Assembly (NCBI RefSeq): GCF_027484545.1
Contig: NZ_JAIXST010000304.1
Location: 33,331 to 97,330 of the forward strand
Source of the DNA: Runella sp.
GTDB taxonomy: Bacteria; Bacteroidota; Bacteroidia; Cytophagales; Spirosomataceae
DNA: 64,000 nt
Direction of reading: 5' to 3'
The position numbers and the translations under genes were made by a program. Positions 47,288 to 57,387 of the stretch are shown here, piece after piece. Position 1 is the stretch's first letter. Each line of letters begins with the position of its first letter. A model generated the notes under the pieces. It was not told where the DNA came from, did no database searches, and saw nothing but the letters and a program-made list of their open reading frames with translations.

Positions 47288-49933
47288 CTATTCCACCAAC
47301 CGCCGCAATTCATTCAGTTTCAACAAGGCTTCAATCGGCGAAAGTGTATTGATGTCCAAGGCTTTCAGCTTGGTTTTGAGTTCTTCCAGTTTGGGGTCCT
47401 GCGGTTCAAACAAAGTCATTTGGTAATTGACCTTTGGCATTTCCTTTACGGCTTTGGTCGTTTCCTGCTTTTGGTGGCTTTTTTCGAGGCTGTGCAAAAT
47501 GTCATTGGAACGCAGTACAATTTCCTGCGGCATCCCTGCCATTTGCGCTACGTGAATCCCAAAGCTGTGTTCGCTGCCGCCTTCCTTGAGTTTGCGTAAG
47601 AAGATGACTTTATTGCCTACTTCTTTCACCGCTACGTTATAATTTTTAATGCGCGGAAAGTCTTCGGCCAATTGGTTCAATTCGTGATAATGCGTCGCAA
47701 AAAGCGTTTTGGCGCGGTGACGTGGGTGATTGTGTAAAAATTCGGCGATACTCCACGCGATGCTTACCCCATCGTACGTGCTCGTTCCGCGTCCGATTTC
47801 GTCCATGAGTACTAAGCTTCTTTCACTCAAATTGTTGAGAATACTCGCCGTTTCGGTCATTTCCACCATAAACGTACTTTCTCCGCGACTGAGATTATCG
47901 GAAGCACCTACCCGCGTGAAAATCTTATCCACCAAGCCAATTTCAGCTTCGGCGGCCGGAACAAAGCTTCCCATTTGCGCCATGAGAACAATGAGGGCGG
48001 TTTGGCGCAACAAGGCCGATTTTCCAGCCATATTTGGCCCCGTAATGATGATAATCTGCTGGGTTTCATCGTCCAAAAACAGGTCATTGGGTACATAACT
48101 TTCTCCCAACGGCAATTGCTGCTCAATGACGGGATGGCGACCTTCTTTGATTTTGAGTGATTTTAGGTCCGTAATCTGGGGTTTAAAGTAATTGTTTTTT
48201 CGGGCAACTCGCGCAAAAGACGCCAACGCGTCCAATACCGATATGACACGAGCGTTTTGCTGAATGGCTGCCACATAATCATTGACGGTCATGACCAAAT
48301 CGCTGAAAATCTGTTGCTCAATCACAAATATCTTGTCTTCAGCGCTCAGGATTTTGTCTTCATATTCCTTCAATTCGGGCGTGATATAACGCTCGGCATT
48401 GACGAGGGTTTGCTTTCGAATCCATTCGGCAGGGACGCGATTTTTATGTGAATTGGTTACTTCAAGATAGTAGCCAAACACCTTATTGTAAGCGATTTTG
48501 AGCGAGCCAATGCCCGTCCGTTCAATCTCGCGGTTTTGAATCTGAATTAAATAATCTTTGCCTGAAAACGCCAACTCGTGGAGTTTGTCCAAATTCGCAT
48601 CTATGCCGCTCTTGATCATTCCCCCCTGATTGGTGACTATCGGTGGATCTTCGCGGAGTTCGAGTTCGATTTTTTCCAGAAGAAACTTACAGGGATTGAG
48701 TTGGTCGGCGTACTTGCGTAACGGGCTGAAGGTAGAAGATGTTTCACCAATACCCCTCAGCAACAACTCTTTCACCGGGTCAATGTGGCTCAGCGATTTT
48801 TTCAACTGAACTAATTCCCGCGGGTTGATTCGGCGAACGGCCACTTTTGAAATCAGACGTTCTAAGTCCCCGATTTGCTTGAGGTGTTGCGTGATTTCTT
48901 CCAAAAGTTCATCATTTTGGAGAAAAAACTCAACCGTTTGCAATCGTTCTTCAATCGGTGCTTTGTCTTTCAGCGGCAATACCAACCATTTTCGTAACAA
49001 ACGGGCACCCATAGGCGTCACGGTTTGGTCCAAAATCTGAATGAGCGGGACGCCACCTTCCTGTTGGGCGTACACGAGTTCGAGATTTCGAATCGTAAAA
49101 CGGTCGAGCCAAACGTATTTTTCTTCATCCAGCCGCGTCAGGCGTGTGATGTGCTGAATATCACGGTGCTCGGTATCGGCCAAATAGCGCAAAATCACAC
49201 CTGCCGACACAATTCCTTCGATTAAAACTTCCACCCCAAAGCCTTTGAGCGAGGTGGTTTTGAAGTGTTTAATCAGTAATTCATAGCCAAATTCATGGGT
49301 AAATGCCCAATCTTCGAGCGAAAAGGTGTGAAATTTATCGCCGAAGAGTTCGGTAAATTCCTGACGGTGTTTTTTACAATACAATACTTCCGACGGGGAA
49401 AAACTTTGTAGTAATTTTTCGATGTATTCTTTATTTCCCTGCGTGGTCAAAAACTCGCCCGTCGAAACATCCAAAAAGGCAATTCCAAACACATTTTGTT
49501 TGCCGAAATGCACCGCTGCCAAATAATTGTTTCTTCTGGTATCCAGTACGTTATCGTTGAAGGATACCCCCGGCGTTACCAATTCGGTTACTCCGCGCCG
49601 TACAATTCCCTTTGCTTCGGCGGGGTCTTCCAATTGGTCGCAGATGGCTACGCGCTCGCCCGCCCGTACGAGTTTGGGCAGGTAAGTGTCCAGCGAATGA
49701 TGCGGAAAACCGGCCAATTCTTCCTGCGAACCGCCGTTGTTGCGTCGAGTCAGGACAATGCCCAGAATCCTGCTTGCCCGAATCGCATCTTCTCCGAATG
49801 TTTCGTAAAAATCTCCCACTCGAAACAGCAGCATCGCCCCCGGATATTTTGACTTAATTTGGTTATACTGACGATTGAGCGGGGTTTCTTTGACTTTAAC
49901 GGGTTCAGTAGCGTTTTTTGCAGTGCGGGCCAT
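47288..49933 (-). CDS. mutS: DNA mismatch repair protein MutS
   Basis: TPLNRQYNQIKSKYPGAMLLFRVGDFYETFGEDA; ITGPNMAGKSALLRQTALIVLMAQMGSFVPA; SLVLMDEIGRGTSTYDGVSIAW. Confidence 0.98.
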   Translation of the reverse strand: MARTAKNATEPVKVKETPLNRQYNQIKSKYPGAMLLFRVGDFYETFGEDAIRASRILGIVLTRRNNGGSQEELAGFPHHSLDTYLPKLVRAGERVAICDQLEDPAEAKGIVRRGVTELVTPGVSFNDNVLDTRRNNYLAAVHFGKQNVFGIAFLDVSTGEFLTTQGNKEYIEKLLQSFSPSEVLYCKKHRQEFTELFGDKFHTFSLEDWAFTHEFGYELLIKHFKTTSLKGFGVEVLIEGIVSAGVILRYLADTEHRDIQHITRLTRLDEEKYVWLDRFTIRNLELVYAQQEGGVPLIQILDQTVTPMGARLLRKWLVLPLKDKAPIEERLQTVEFFLQNDELLEEITQHLKQIGDLERLISKVAVRRINPRELVQLKKSLSHIDPVKELLLRGIGETSSTFSPLRKYADQLNPCKFLLEKIELELREDPPIVTNQGGMIKSGIDANLDKLHELAFSGKDYLIQIQNREIERTGIGSLKIAYNKVFGYYLEVTNSHKNRVPAEWIRKQTLVNAERYITPELKEYEDKILSAEDKIFVIEQQIFSDLVMTVNDYVAAIQQNARVISVLDALASFARVARKNNYFKPQITDLKSLKIKEGRHPVIEQQLPLGESYVPNDLFLDDETQQIIIITGPNMAGKSALLRQTALIVLMAQMGSFVPAAEAEIGLVDKIFTRVGASDNLSRGESTFMVEMTETASILNNLSERSLVLMDEIGRGTSTYDGVSIAWSIAEFLHNHPRHRAKTLFATHYHELNQLAEDFPRIKNYNVAVKEVGNKVIFLRKLKEGGSEHSFGIHVAQMAGMPQEIVLRSNDILHSLEKSHQKQETTKAVKEMPKVNYQMTLFEPQDPKLEELKTKLKALDINTLSPIEALLKLNELRRLVE

Positions 49934-50016
49934 TCGGAATAATTAGATTGAAAATTGAGTACAAAAATAGCTAAAATATCAAGGCAGTAACAGCAAAATC
50001 GTAGGTTAGCTTCAAA

Positions 50017-51459
50017 TCAAAACTCTCTTCCAAATGAAAAATAAGGCCGGGCTTCGCCGAGTTGATTGACGGAATAATTAATGTGTCCCACAAAATTATA
50101 CCACGTTACAATGTCCAAACCAACGCCCGCCCCCACTAAAGGTCGGTTTGCCAGTTTGCTGTTGTTGAGTTCAGGATACTTATTTTTGACGTAACCAAAA
50201 TCCGCGTAGATGTTAGGATAAATCGCCAATGGAAAAGTATTGAACTGACGGAATTTTATGAATTTACTCAGATTGAACGTCCGATTGAGCAATTGATATC
50301 GCAGGTTGGTTTTGACGTATCCATAATGCTGCCCGTCAATGACGTACAATTCATAGCCTCTGACCAAATCGGTTCCATACCCCAAGCCGCGCGTTTGCAA
50401 AAAAGGCTGACGTGCCGGGGTGGAAACTTTCATTTCGGTGTAGTAATTAAAGAAGAACTTCTTTGACAACGGGATAAACTGTCCCCAATCGGCCCCGGCC
50501 TCCAAAATATTGACGTCGTCCTTGGGTAAAATCCCTGTTTTGCTTACGTAAAACCCATACAAAAAACCCTTTAAAGCATACTGTGCACGGTCGCGGCGAT
50601 CAAAGTAATGGGAGTAGCTGAGTTGGAGGTATTTCTGCCGGTTGATGCCGTTTAGAAAATAATTGGGGTTGATTCGGGCAATGGTATCCACTACTTTGGT
50701 AATGGAATATTGCGCACTGAATGAGTGATACCCGTAAAATTTAGGCCGATAGGTAAACGTAAGAAAAGGTGCAATGCGCTCACGGGTGCGGTCTTCGCTG
50801 CCCAGAAAAATGAGTTTGTCAGCGCGGGTTCGGTAAGCGAGCGTTCGGTTGGTGATTCTGGCGATGCCTACGGACATTCCCAGTTTCTGTTTTTTGCCCA
50901 AATAAGGGATAGAATAATAAATGTCCAGTCGAGGAATAAACCCAAATTCAGCTCGCAGGCGCAGGCGGTCGTTGTTGCCGGTGAGATTTTGGTGCAAGAT
51001 ATAGACCCCGTAAATTGTCCGACTCAAATCTCGCCCCCGTTCATACCACCATTCATTGAAATTGCGGTCGGCCAGCTGAAATACGGGAAAAGTCAGTAAG
51101 TACCATTGCTCTTTGACAACTACCTCAATATCAATGATTTTTGGGCCTGCTATCAATTTGCCGTCGGCGGTGTAGAAAGGGAAAGAAAGGGTATCCTTTA
51201 TCGGTTTTTTCTTTAGTTCAACGGTTAAAAACAGATTGGTATTCAATACCTTACGTCGGTCGTATTCAAGTAGCGAATCCAAGATGGGTTGAGTGAGCGT
51301 ATCACCGGTATGCACGTCCATTTCACGCCGAATAATACGCTCCTTGGTGCGAAAATTACCCGTTATGGTCACTTGCCGCACCACTACTTTTTGAATAGTG
51401 TCGGCAGGAGTTCCGAATAGAGAGAGCCAGAAAGTAGTGAAGAGTGAAAGTAAGAGCAT
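50017..51459 (-). CDS. BamA/TamA-like outer-membrane protein with POTRA-like N-terminus
   Basis: VRQVTITGNFRTKERIIRREMDVHTGDTL (POTRA); C-terminal barrel ending YFSFGREF. Confidence 0.82.
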   Translation of the reverse strand: MLLLSLFTTFWLSLFGTPADTIQKVVVRQVTITGNFRTKERIIRREMDVHTGDTLTQPILDSLLEYDRRKVLNTNLFLTVELKKKPIKDTLSFPFYTADGKLIAGPKIIDIEVVVKEQWYLLTFPVFQLADRNFNEWWYERGRDLSRTIYGVYILHQNLTGNNDRLRLRAEFGFIPRLDIYYSIPYLGKKQKLGMSVGIARITNRTLAYRTRADKLIFLGSEDRTRERIAPFLTFTYRPKFYGYHSFSAQYSITKVVDTIARINPNYFLNGINRQKYLQLSYSHYFDRRDRAQYALKGFLYGFYVSKTGILPKDDVNILEAGADWGQFIPLSKKFFFNYYTEMKVSTPARQPFLQTRGLGYGTDLVRGYELYVIDGQHYGYVKTNLRYQLLNRTFNLSKFIKFRQFNTFPLAIYPNIYADFGYVKNKYPELNNSKLANRPLVGAGVGLDIVTWYNFVGHINYSVNQLGEARPYFSFGREF

Positions 51460-51464
51460 AGGAT

Positions 51465-51836
51465 TTAGGTTTTCTCTAAAAAAAGGAAATTCAATTCTTT
51501 AATAGTGGAAAACCCATTGTCAGAACTAATGAAAGGAAGTCCTACTTCAATGGCAGTAGCTGCAATAATAGCATCTGGCACCTTAATTTTATAACGTTGA
51601 CGAATCCAAATGCATCGGTCCTTAATATTTGAATTCATTTCAATGACAAAGCAGTCATCTATAAGTTTTCGTAAGAGAAGTTTTTCGGATTTTGAAAGGC
51701 TAAATTTTCCTAATAACTCTATTACTGTAATGTAGGAAATAGCAAACCGATAATCAAGAAATGGCTCTGCAATTTCGTTACCTTCATGTACATGAATTAA
51801 AAAGTTTGTATCTGCAAGAAAATCAATCCCACTCAT
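51465..51836 (-). CDS. PIN-domain (VapC-type) toxin
   Basis: FLADTNFLIHVHEGNE, ISYITVIELLGKF, KVPDAIIAATAIEVGLPFISSDNGF. Confidence 0.88.
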   Translation of the reverse strand: MSGIDFLADTNFLIHVHEGNEIAEPFLDYRFAISYITVIELLGKFSLSKSEKLLLRKLIDDCFVIEMNSNIKDRCIWIRQRYKIKVPDAIIAATAIEVGLPFISSDNGFSTIKELNFLFLEKT

Positions 51837-51990
51837 TTCTGATTTTCTTTTGGTATTCCAAACCGTCAATTTCTCTTTTTAAAGCTCCAAAATGTTTCCG
51901 TAGCCCTTTTTGAGGGTTTTGGGTTTTTATCTTTTGAATGATTTCCTCAATTTTTTTTTCTGAGGTAGTATTGTTAACTATAACAGTCAT
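51823..51990 (-). CDS. Putative VapB-type antitoxin
   Basis: Small ORF overlapping the PIN gene start: MTVIVNNTTSEKKIEEIIQKIKTQNPQKGLRKHFGALKREIDGLEYQKKIRNEWD. Confidence 0.75.
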   Translation of the reverse strand: MTVIVNNTTSEKKIEEIIQKIKTQNPQKGLRKHFGALKREIDGLEYQKKIRNEWD

Positions 51991-52024
51991 AACTCGGTGT
52001 TTTTTACAAAAATACAAGATTTTT

Positions 52025-52729
52025 TCATTCGATAAATCCATATTGAGCCTTTGCTTTTTCGCGCGACATGGCGTTGTAATGCCACCATTCGGTTTCGATG
52101 AAGGTGTAACCTGCCTTTTTCATCACGCGTCGCAGCAATTTTCTATTTTCCAATTGTTGAGGGGTCAATTTCCCCGCTTTCAGCATGGCAGCCTCGCGGC
52201 GAGGTTCGGCCTCCTGACCAAAAAAATCAAATATCGTACCCATATCCAAAGCCCGACCGCGTTCATCGGCAATCGTTAAATCTACCGCACAGCCAAAATT
52301 GTGAATAGAACCTTTGGCAGGATCGGCCACAAAATCTTCGCGACGGTTGTAAGGTAAGTGACTCATCCGGGCCCAGAAAATCTTGGTAACACTTCGCGGA
52401 CGGGCACCATCATAAACCAATAACGTATAATTTGGTTTTTCCTGTTTTAGAAATTTATTGGCTTTGATGAGTTTCTCCGCCGCCATTGGTTGAAGATAGG
52501 CTCGTTCCAAGTCACCGTATACGTCTTTTTTGATAAAATTGTCGGTGGTTGAATATTTCAAATCTACCTTGATGGTTGGGTCCAATTTTTGAACATCTAC
52601 CAAGCCTCGGTCGATGAACTTGCGCTCAAAGTTGCTTATTTTGGTTTGCCCGTAACTTAGTAAAGAACAGGCAAGTAATGCGGCTGAAACGCTCGTTTTA
52701 AAAATAATAAAGTGTTTGCTGATAGTCAT
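52025..52729 (-). CDS. D-alanyl-D-alanine dipeptidase (M15D, VanX-like)
   Basis: IKVDLKYSTTDNFIKKDVYGDLERAYLQP, GSIHNFGCAVDLTIAD, ETEWWHYNA. Confidence 0.93.
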   Translation of the reverse strand: MTISKHFIIFKTSVSAALLACSLLSYGQTKISNFERKFIDRGLVDVQKLDPTIKVDLKYSTTDNFIKKDVYGDLERAYLQPMAAEKLIKANKFLKQEKPNYTLLVYDGARPRSVTKIFWARMSHLPYNRREDFVADPAKGSIHNFGCAVDLTIADERGRALDMGTIFDFFGQEAEPRREAAMLKAGKLTPQQLENRKLLRRVMKKAGYTFIETEWWHYNAMSREKAKAQYGFIE

Positions 52730-52877
52730 AATGCTGTTTCAGGAAGTACTAAAAGCCAAAAGTAGGGATAGTTTGTCCAAATTTTTCAAAAAACTATTCT
52801 ATAAAACGGTAGCTATCCCCCTCTAAGTTGCTTTAAGAGTAGTCTGTTCATACATTTAATTAAAAACGTTCATACCT

Positions 52878-54347
52878 ATGAAATCAAAACAAGAACCCGC
52901 ATCGGTATCAAGACGCGACTTTGTGCAAAAAAGCGCGATAGCTGCCGTGGGTAGTTTCTTTATTGTACCACGCCATGTACTGGGCAAGGGCTTTACGGCC
53001 CCTTCTGACAAATTGAATTTGGCTGCCATTGGAGCGGGAGGAAAAGGAACCAGCGATATTTTTAATGCGTCCAACAATGGAGTCAATAACGTAACGGCTC
53101 TTTGCGATGTGGATTATAAACAAGCTGCTAAATCTATTGAACGTTTCCCCAATGCGGTGAAATACAAAGATTGGCGTGTCATGTTTGAAAAAGAAGGCAA
53201 AAACATTGATGCCGTCACTATCTCTACGCCTGACCACAACCACGCAATCATTGCGATGGCGGCCATGCAAATGGGAAAACACGTTTATGTGCAAAAACCA
53301 TTGACACACAACATCAATGAAGCACGGATGATGACCGAAGCGGCTCGTAAGTACAAAGTAGTAAGCCAAATGGGAAATCAGGGAGCGTCGAACCCTGCTC
53401 AACTTCAGATGGTTGATTGGTTTAATAAAGGATTGGTAGGACCTGTGCATACGGTACAAATCTGGACGAACCGTCCGGTATGGCCACAAGGCATTCCGAC
53501 TCCTACCGGCAAACCCGATATGCCCGAAGGCATTGCCTGGGAGCAATGGGTAGGTCCTGCACAGTGGGTAGATTATCACCCGGGCTATCACCCGTTCAAA
53601 TGGCGCGGTTGGTGGAATTTTGGTACTGGCGCGTTGGGTGACATCGGTTGCCACACAATCGATACTCCTTTCCGGGTATTGGGCCTTAACTATCCTACCG
53701 AAGTGGAATGCAGTGTAGGAGCGGTGTTTATCAAAGACTGGCAGCCTGAATATATTCCTGAAGGCTGTCCACCGTCGTCGTCAGTGGAAATTAAATTTCC
53801 GGCTACGGCAAAGAATAAAACCGAAATGAAGATGATTTGGATGGATGGAGGCTTGCGTCCTTTCCACCCCGATTGGATTCCAGCGAGTGAGCCACTGAGT
53901 ACAGATGGCAACGGAGCCAATGGAGTATTGATGATAGGCTCAAAGGGAATCATTGCCTGCGATATGTACGGCAACAATCCTAAAGTCTATCTCAAAAACG
54001 GGGATAAAATGGTAATGGACAAGGACAGCAAATATGCGGCTCCCGTCAATTTGCCTGAGTTTGGCCACCAAGTTCATTGGACTGAGGCTTGTAAGGCAGG
54101 TTTCGGCAGCGACAAACACAAAGGTTTGATGTCCTCTTTTGATTACTCAGGACCGTTGACTGAAACTGTTTTAATGGGCAATTTGGCTATCCGAAGCTAT
54201 ATGCTCCGTAAACCGCAAGGCAATGGTTTTGATTTCTACGGACGCAAGAAGCTTTTGTGGGATGGTAACAATATGAAGATTACGAACTTTGAAGATGCAA
54301 ACCAATTCGTTTCGCGTCAGTATCGCGACGGTTGGAAATTAGTATAA
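52878..54347 (+). CDS. Gfo/Idh/MocA-family oxidoreductase with Tat-like signal
   Basis: SRRDFVQKSAIAAVGSFFIVP; AIGAGGKGTSDIF; VTISTPDHNHAIIAMAAMQMGKHVYVQKPLTHN. Confidence 0.93.
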   Translation: MKSKQEPASVSRRDFVQKSAIAAVGSFFIVPRHVLGKGFTAPSDKLNLAAIGAGGKGTSDIFNASNNGVNNVTALCDVDYKQAAKSIERFPNAVKYKDWRVMFEKEGKNIDAVTISTPDHNHAIIAMAAMQMGKHVYVQKPLTHNINEARMMTEAARKYKVVSQMGNQGASNPAQLQMVDWFNKGLVGPVHTVQIWTNRPVWPQGIPTPTGKPDMPEGIAWEQWVGPAQWVDYHPGYHPFKWRGWWNFGTGALGDIGCHTIDTPFRVLGLNYPTEVECSVGAVFIKDWQPEYIPEGCPPSSSVEIKFPATAKNKTEMKMIWMDGGLRPFHPDWIPASEPLSTDGNGANGVLMIGSKGIIACDMYGNNPKVYLKNGDKMVMDKDSKYAAPVNLPEFGHQVHWTEACKAGFGSDKHKGLMSSFDYSGPLTETVLMGNLAIRSYMLRKPQGNGFDFYGRKKLLWDGNNMKITNFEDANQFVSRQYRDGWKLV

Positions 54348-54353
54348 TTTTTT

Positions 54354-54438
54354 AGTCAATAGTCGACGGTCGATAGTCCATAGTAATGATAATAGTGAAA
54401 TTTTTCTACTATCGTCTGTGGACTATTGACCGTGGACA
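54354..54438. repeat. Imperfect inverted repeat of GTC(C/A)ATAGTC-like units with central gaaatttttct loop
   Basis: agtcaatagtcgacggtcgatagtccatagtaatgataatagtgaaatttttctactatcgtctgtggactattgaccgtggac. Confidence 0.7.
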
Positions 54439-54441
54439 TTT

Positions 54442-54792
54442 TTATCCTTTCATAGTAATCCGCGACCGGGCACAGACGCCGCCAACGGGCGGGTTAAATT
54501 TGGAGACACTGACCTCAATGAGTTCTACATTGGGATAAGTGAGTCGGATACCCTCAATGATTTTATAAGCGATGTGTTCGAGCAAACGACTGGGCTTTTG
54601 CATAGCCTCTGCCGCGACCCGATAAACCACCTCATAATTGACTGTATTTCGTAAACGATCATGGCGGGCGGCTTCCAAAAAATCGGTGGTAATGGCTACG
54701 TCAATCGAAAATTTATTGCCAATTTTTTGCTCCTCATCTGAAGTGCCGTGGTAAGCAAAAAACTCTATTCCTTCCAGTGAAACTGTTCCCAA
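54442..54792 (-). CDS. folB: Dihydroneopterin aldolase
   Basis: VSLEGIEFFAYHGTSDEEQKIGNKFSIDVAI...LLEHIAYKIIEGIRLTYPNVELIEVSVSKFNPPVGG. Confidence 0.93.
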   Translation of the reverse strand: MGTVSLEGIEFFAYHGTSDEEQKIGNKFSIDVAITTDFLEAARHDRLRNTVNYEVVYRVAAEAMQKPSRLLEHIAYKIIEGIRLTYPNVELIEVSVSKFNPPVGGVCARSRITMKG

Positions 54793-54876
54793 AGAGTGTG
54801 TCTTTTAGCTGTAATCTGTTATCTGTTCAAAACCGGGAAGTTCTCAGCAGATAGAGATGTACATGGTGTGCAAAAA

Positions 54877-55719
54877 TTATATCTGATCAAAGAAGGAACC
54901 TTCTTCAGGAGCTTTTTTATCTTCCTTTTCATTTTCGCTCGGGTTTTCGTTTTCGTCCGCTGTTTCTGCTTCCGTTTCTGCGGAAGGTATTTCTGAAGTC
55001 TCTTCGGTTTCGGTTGCAGAATCAGAAGAAGCTACAACTTGTTCTTCAGTATCGGCTTCGGCAGCTATCGGTTCGTCTCCTACAATACCTTCTACTAAGT
55101 TTTCTGCCTCTATGCGGGCTTTTTTGATTTCGCTGTCTGCTTTCAGCGAATCTGTTATTTGAGTTTTAAGGTCTTCAAATTTTTCCTTGACGGCATTCTG
55201 CGAAAATTTCTTCTCAAATCGTTCAATGCTGTCTACGGTATTATTGGCAAGTGTTTTGAGCTGGACGACCAAATTATCACGGTATTTTTCCATGGCTTTG
55301 AAATCACGTTCATGACCTTTGAATTCACCTATGATTTCTTCGCGCACGTATTTGACCTGATTTTCGGCATCTATAATCAGCATATTGGATTTTTTCCGTG
55401 CCTCGTTCACCAATTCTTCCCCTTTTTGGCGGGCGTCTTCAATGTAATGCTCGGCCGCCGTTTTGGCTTGTTGGGTCATTTGCGCACTGGTATCTTCCGC
55501 CGTTTTGAGCATCCTGAACATCGTTAATTCTACTTCCCTAAGTTTACCCAACTCTTTCTCCGCAATCTCCAATTGCATTTTGAGCATCTTGTTTTCGTTC
55601 AGTACACGTTCCCATTCATTGGATAGTGATGTTAAAAAAGCCGTTACTTCTTCGGCATCGTATCCGCGCAAAACTTTTTGAAAGGTATGTTGACGAATCT
55701 CAATCGGCGTGATTTTCAT
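54877..55719 (-). CDS. DivIVA-domain coiled-coil protein
   Basis: MKITPIEIRQHTFQKVLRGYDAEEVTAFLTSLSNEWERVL; long coiled coil and acidic tail. Confidence 0.88.
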   Translation of the reverse strand: MKITPIEIRQHTFQKVLRGYDAEEVTAFLTSLSNEWERVLNENKMLKMQLEIAEKELGKLREVELTMFRMLKTAEDTSAQMTQQAKTAAEHYIEDARQKGEELVNEARKKSNMLIIDAENQVKYVREEIIGEFKGHERDFKAMEKYRDNLVVQLKTLANNTVDSIERFEKKFSQNAVKEKFEDLKTQITDSLKADSEIKKARIEAENLVEGIVGDEPIAAEADTEEQVVASSDSATETEETSEIPSAETEAETADENENPSENEKEDKKAPEEGSFFDQI

Positions 55720-55792
55720 ATGCTTATTTAAATTATTGCCTGATAATTGGGTGTTAAAATAAAAAAAATTGGGTAAAACGCTCTTTTTTTAG

Positions 55793-57241
55793 CTAAATAC
55801 CGCTACTTAGCCACTTTTTTCGTTGCAAAACCGCTCGTTCGTTCCCTAATTCTTGCAAATGAACGGTTCCATCACTGAACGTGACCATTTGCAGACCCAC
55901 CCATGAAAGGGCGTGATTGAGGTGATTTTCAAGGGGTATATTGCTCAAAATGCAGTCGTCCCAATACCATTTCAGCGGCTCTCCCGCTACTTCTTCGACA
56001 ATGGCTTGGTAGTCTTCGAGCGAATAGCCCGCAAAAGGTATGCCAAAACGTTCCCACAATAAACGCATTACGTCGTCTAATGAGTATTGATGTTGGTGAA
56101 TTTTACGAATTGTTACGTCTAAAATCAGCGCCGCTAAGGCTCCTTTGTGGTAGACCGATACCTTACGCTGCGGAATTCCTTTTTCATATCCATCCAACCA
56201 CAGGTCCCACGACGATTCTGCCAATGACTGTTGCGCATTGCGATTGTTTTCAAAGTGTCTTTTCATATACACCTGTAACTCACGGTAATAGGCGGCATCG
56301 TCAAATACGCCCGAACGTCGCAAAAACAAATCGCCGTAGTAGGTGGTAACCCCTTCGGCTACAAAACAGGTAGAAAAATAGTTTTCTTTGGTAAAATCGT
56401 ACGGTAACAATTCTTTAGGGCGAATACGAATGATGTTCCAGGCGTGGAACAATTCGTGAGAACTTACTCCCAGTAAATCCGTATAAAGTCCTTCTCCCTC
56501 ATCATCAGGTCCTAAGACAATCATCGTAGAATGACGATGTTCGACACCGTGGTAGTAAGGAGTTGGTAAAATAAGATTCAAAAAATGATATTCAGATTCG
56601 GGAAAACTGCCCATTGCGGCCATTTGAGAGGCCGTAAATTTTTCGAAGTCAATTAAAATTTGCTGCCAATTGGGCTTAATGTTACCCTGCATCCACACAT
56701 AAAACGTCGTTTCCTGCAGTTGGTAAGTGCGGTGTTGCAACGTAGCGGAGGCCATCAGCGGGCTGTCCACCAACTCATAGTAATCTTTTGCCGACAAGGT
56801 TTTCGTGTCCTTCTTTTTCAGCCCGCAGGCGATTTGAAAATGGTCGGGAATGGCTAATTCAAGTGTACAAGGTTCATTCAAATAGCCTTCTGCATATACG
56901 CAAAGATTGACGGGGTTGACATACCAAAAACCACCGCTTACGTAGCTGCTTCCTGCGTTTTGTATATTGGCGTAATAATTATACCGAACAATGATTTCCG
57001 AAACTCCCGGGGTTTGAATAAGCCAACGATCCTTGGTTATTTTCCTAAAAATGAGCGGATTCCCAGAGGTATCAAACACCCCAAACCGTTGAATGTTTTT
57101 AGCGAAATTTTGCAACTCATACCGTCCGGGTCGCCACGCAGGAAGCTGTATTTCAATCGTATCGGCACCAATTTTGTCAATCGAACACTCAATATCTATA
57201 AAATGACTTTCGGGAATAGGAGAGGAGAGATGATAGCGCAT
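55793..57241 (-). CDS. M61-family peptidase (glycyl aminopeptidase-like)
   Basis: QLPAWRPGRYELQNFAKNI; GVSSHELFHAWNIIRIRPKEL; FVAEGVTTYYGDLFLRR. Confidence 0.92.
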   Translation of the reverse strand: MRYHLSSPIPESHFIDIECSIDKIGADTIEIQLPAWRPGRYELQNFAKNIQRFGVFDTSGNPLIFRKITKDRWLIQTPGVSEIIVRYNYYANIQNAGSSYVSGGFWYVNPVNLCVYAEGYLNEPCTLELAIPDHFQIACGLKKKDTKTLSAKDYYELVDSPLMASATLQHRTYQLQETTFYVWMQGNIKPNWQQILIDFEKFTASQMAAMGSFPESEYHFLNLILPTPYYHGVEHRHSTMIVLGPDDEGEGLYTDLLGVSSHELFHAWNIIRIRPKELLPYDFTKENYFSTCFVAEGVTTYYGDLFLRRSGVFDDAAYYRELQVYMKRHFENNRNAQQSLAESSWDLWLDGYEKGIPQRKVSVYHKGALAALILDVTIRKIHQHQYSLDDVMRLLWERFGIPFAGYSLEDYQAIVEEVAGEPLKWYWDDCILSNIPLENHLNHALSWVGLQMVTFSDGTVHLQELGNERAVLQRKKWLSSGI

Positions 57242-57387
57242 GAGTGGAGCAAAGGAATGTAAAACCAGTTGAGAATAAACTCTTTAGAAAAGTAAAAATA
57301 CTAAAAAGACCCAATGAATAGCAGAACAGTACCTTTTTTCAAGCAATTTGGTTAATTTAAGGGGAATTTTCTACTCCTTAAATTCCT

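Noticed and set aside
52908-53654. Minus-strand 248-aa ORF opposite the Gfo/Idh/MocA gene
   Set aside because: Antisense shadow ORF with no recognisable domain
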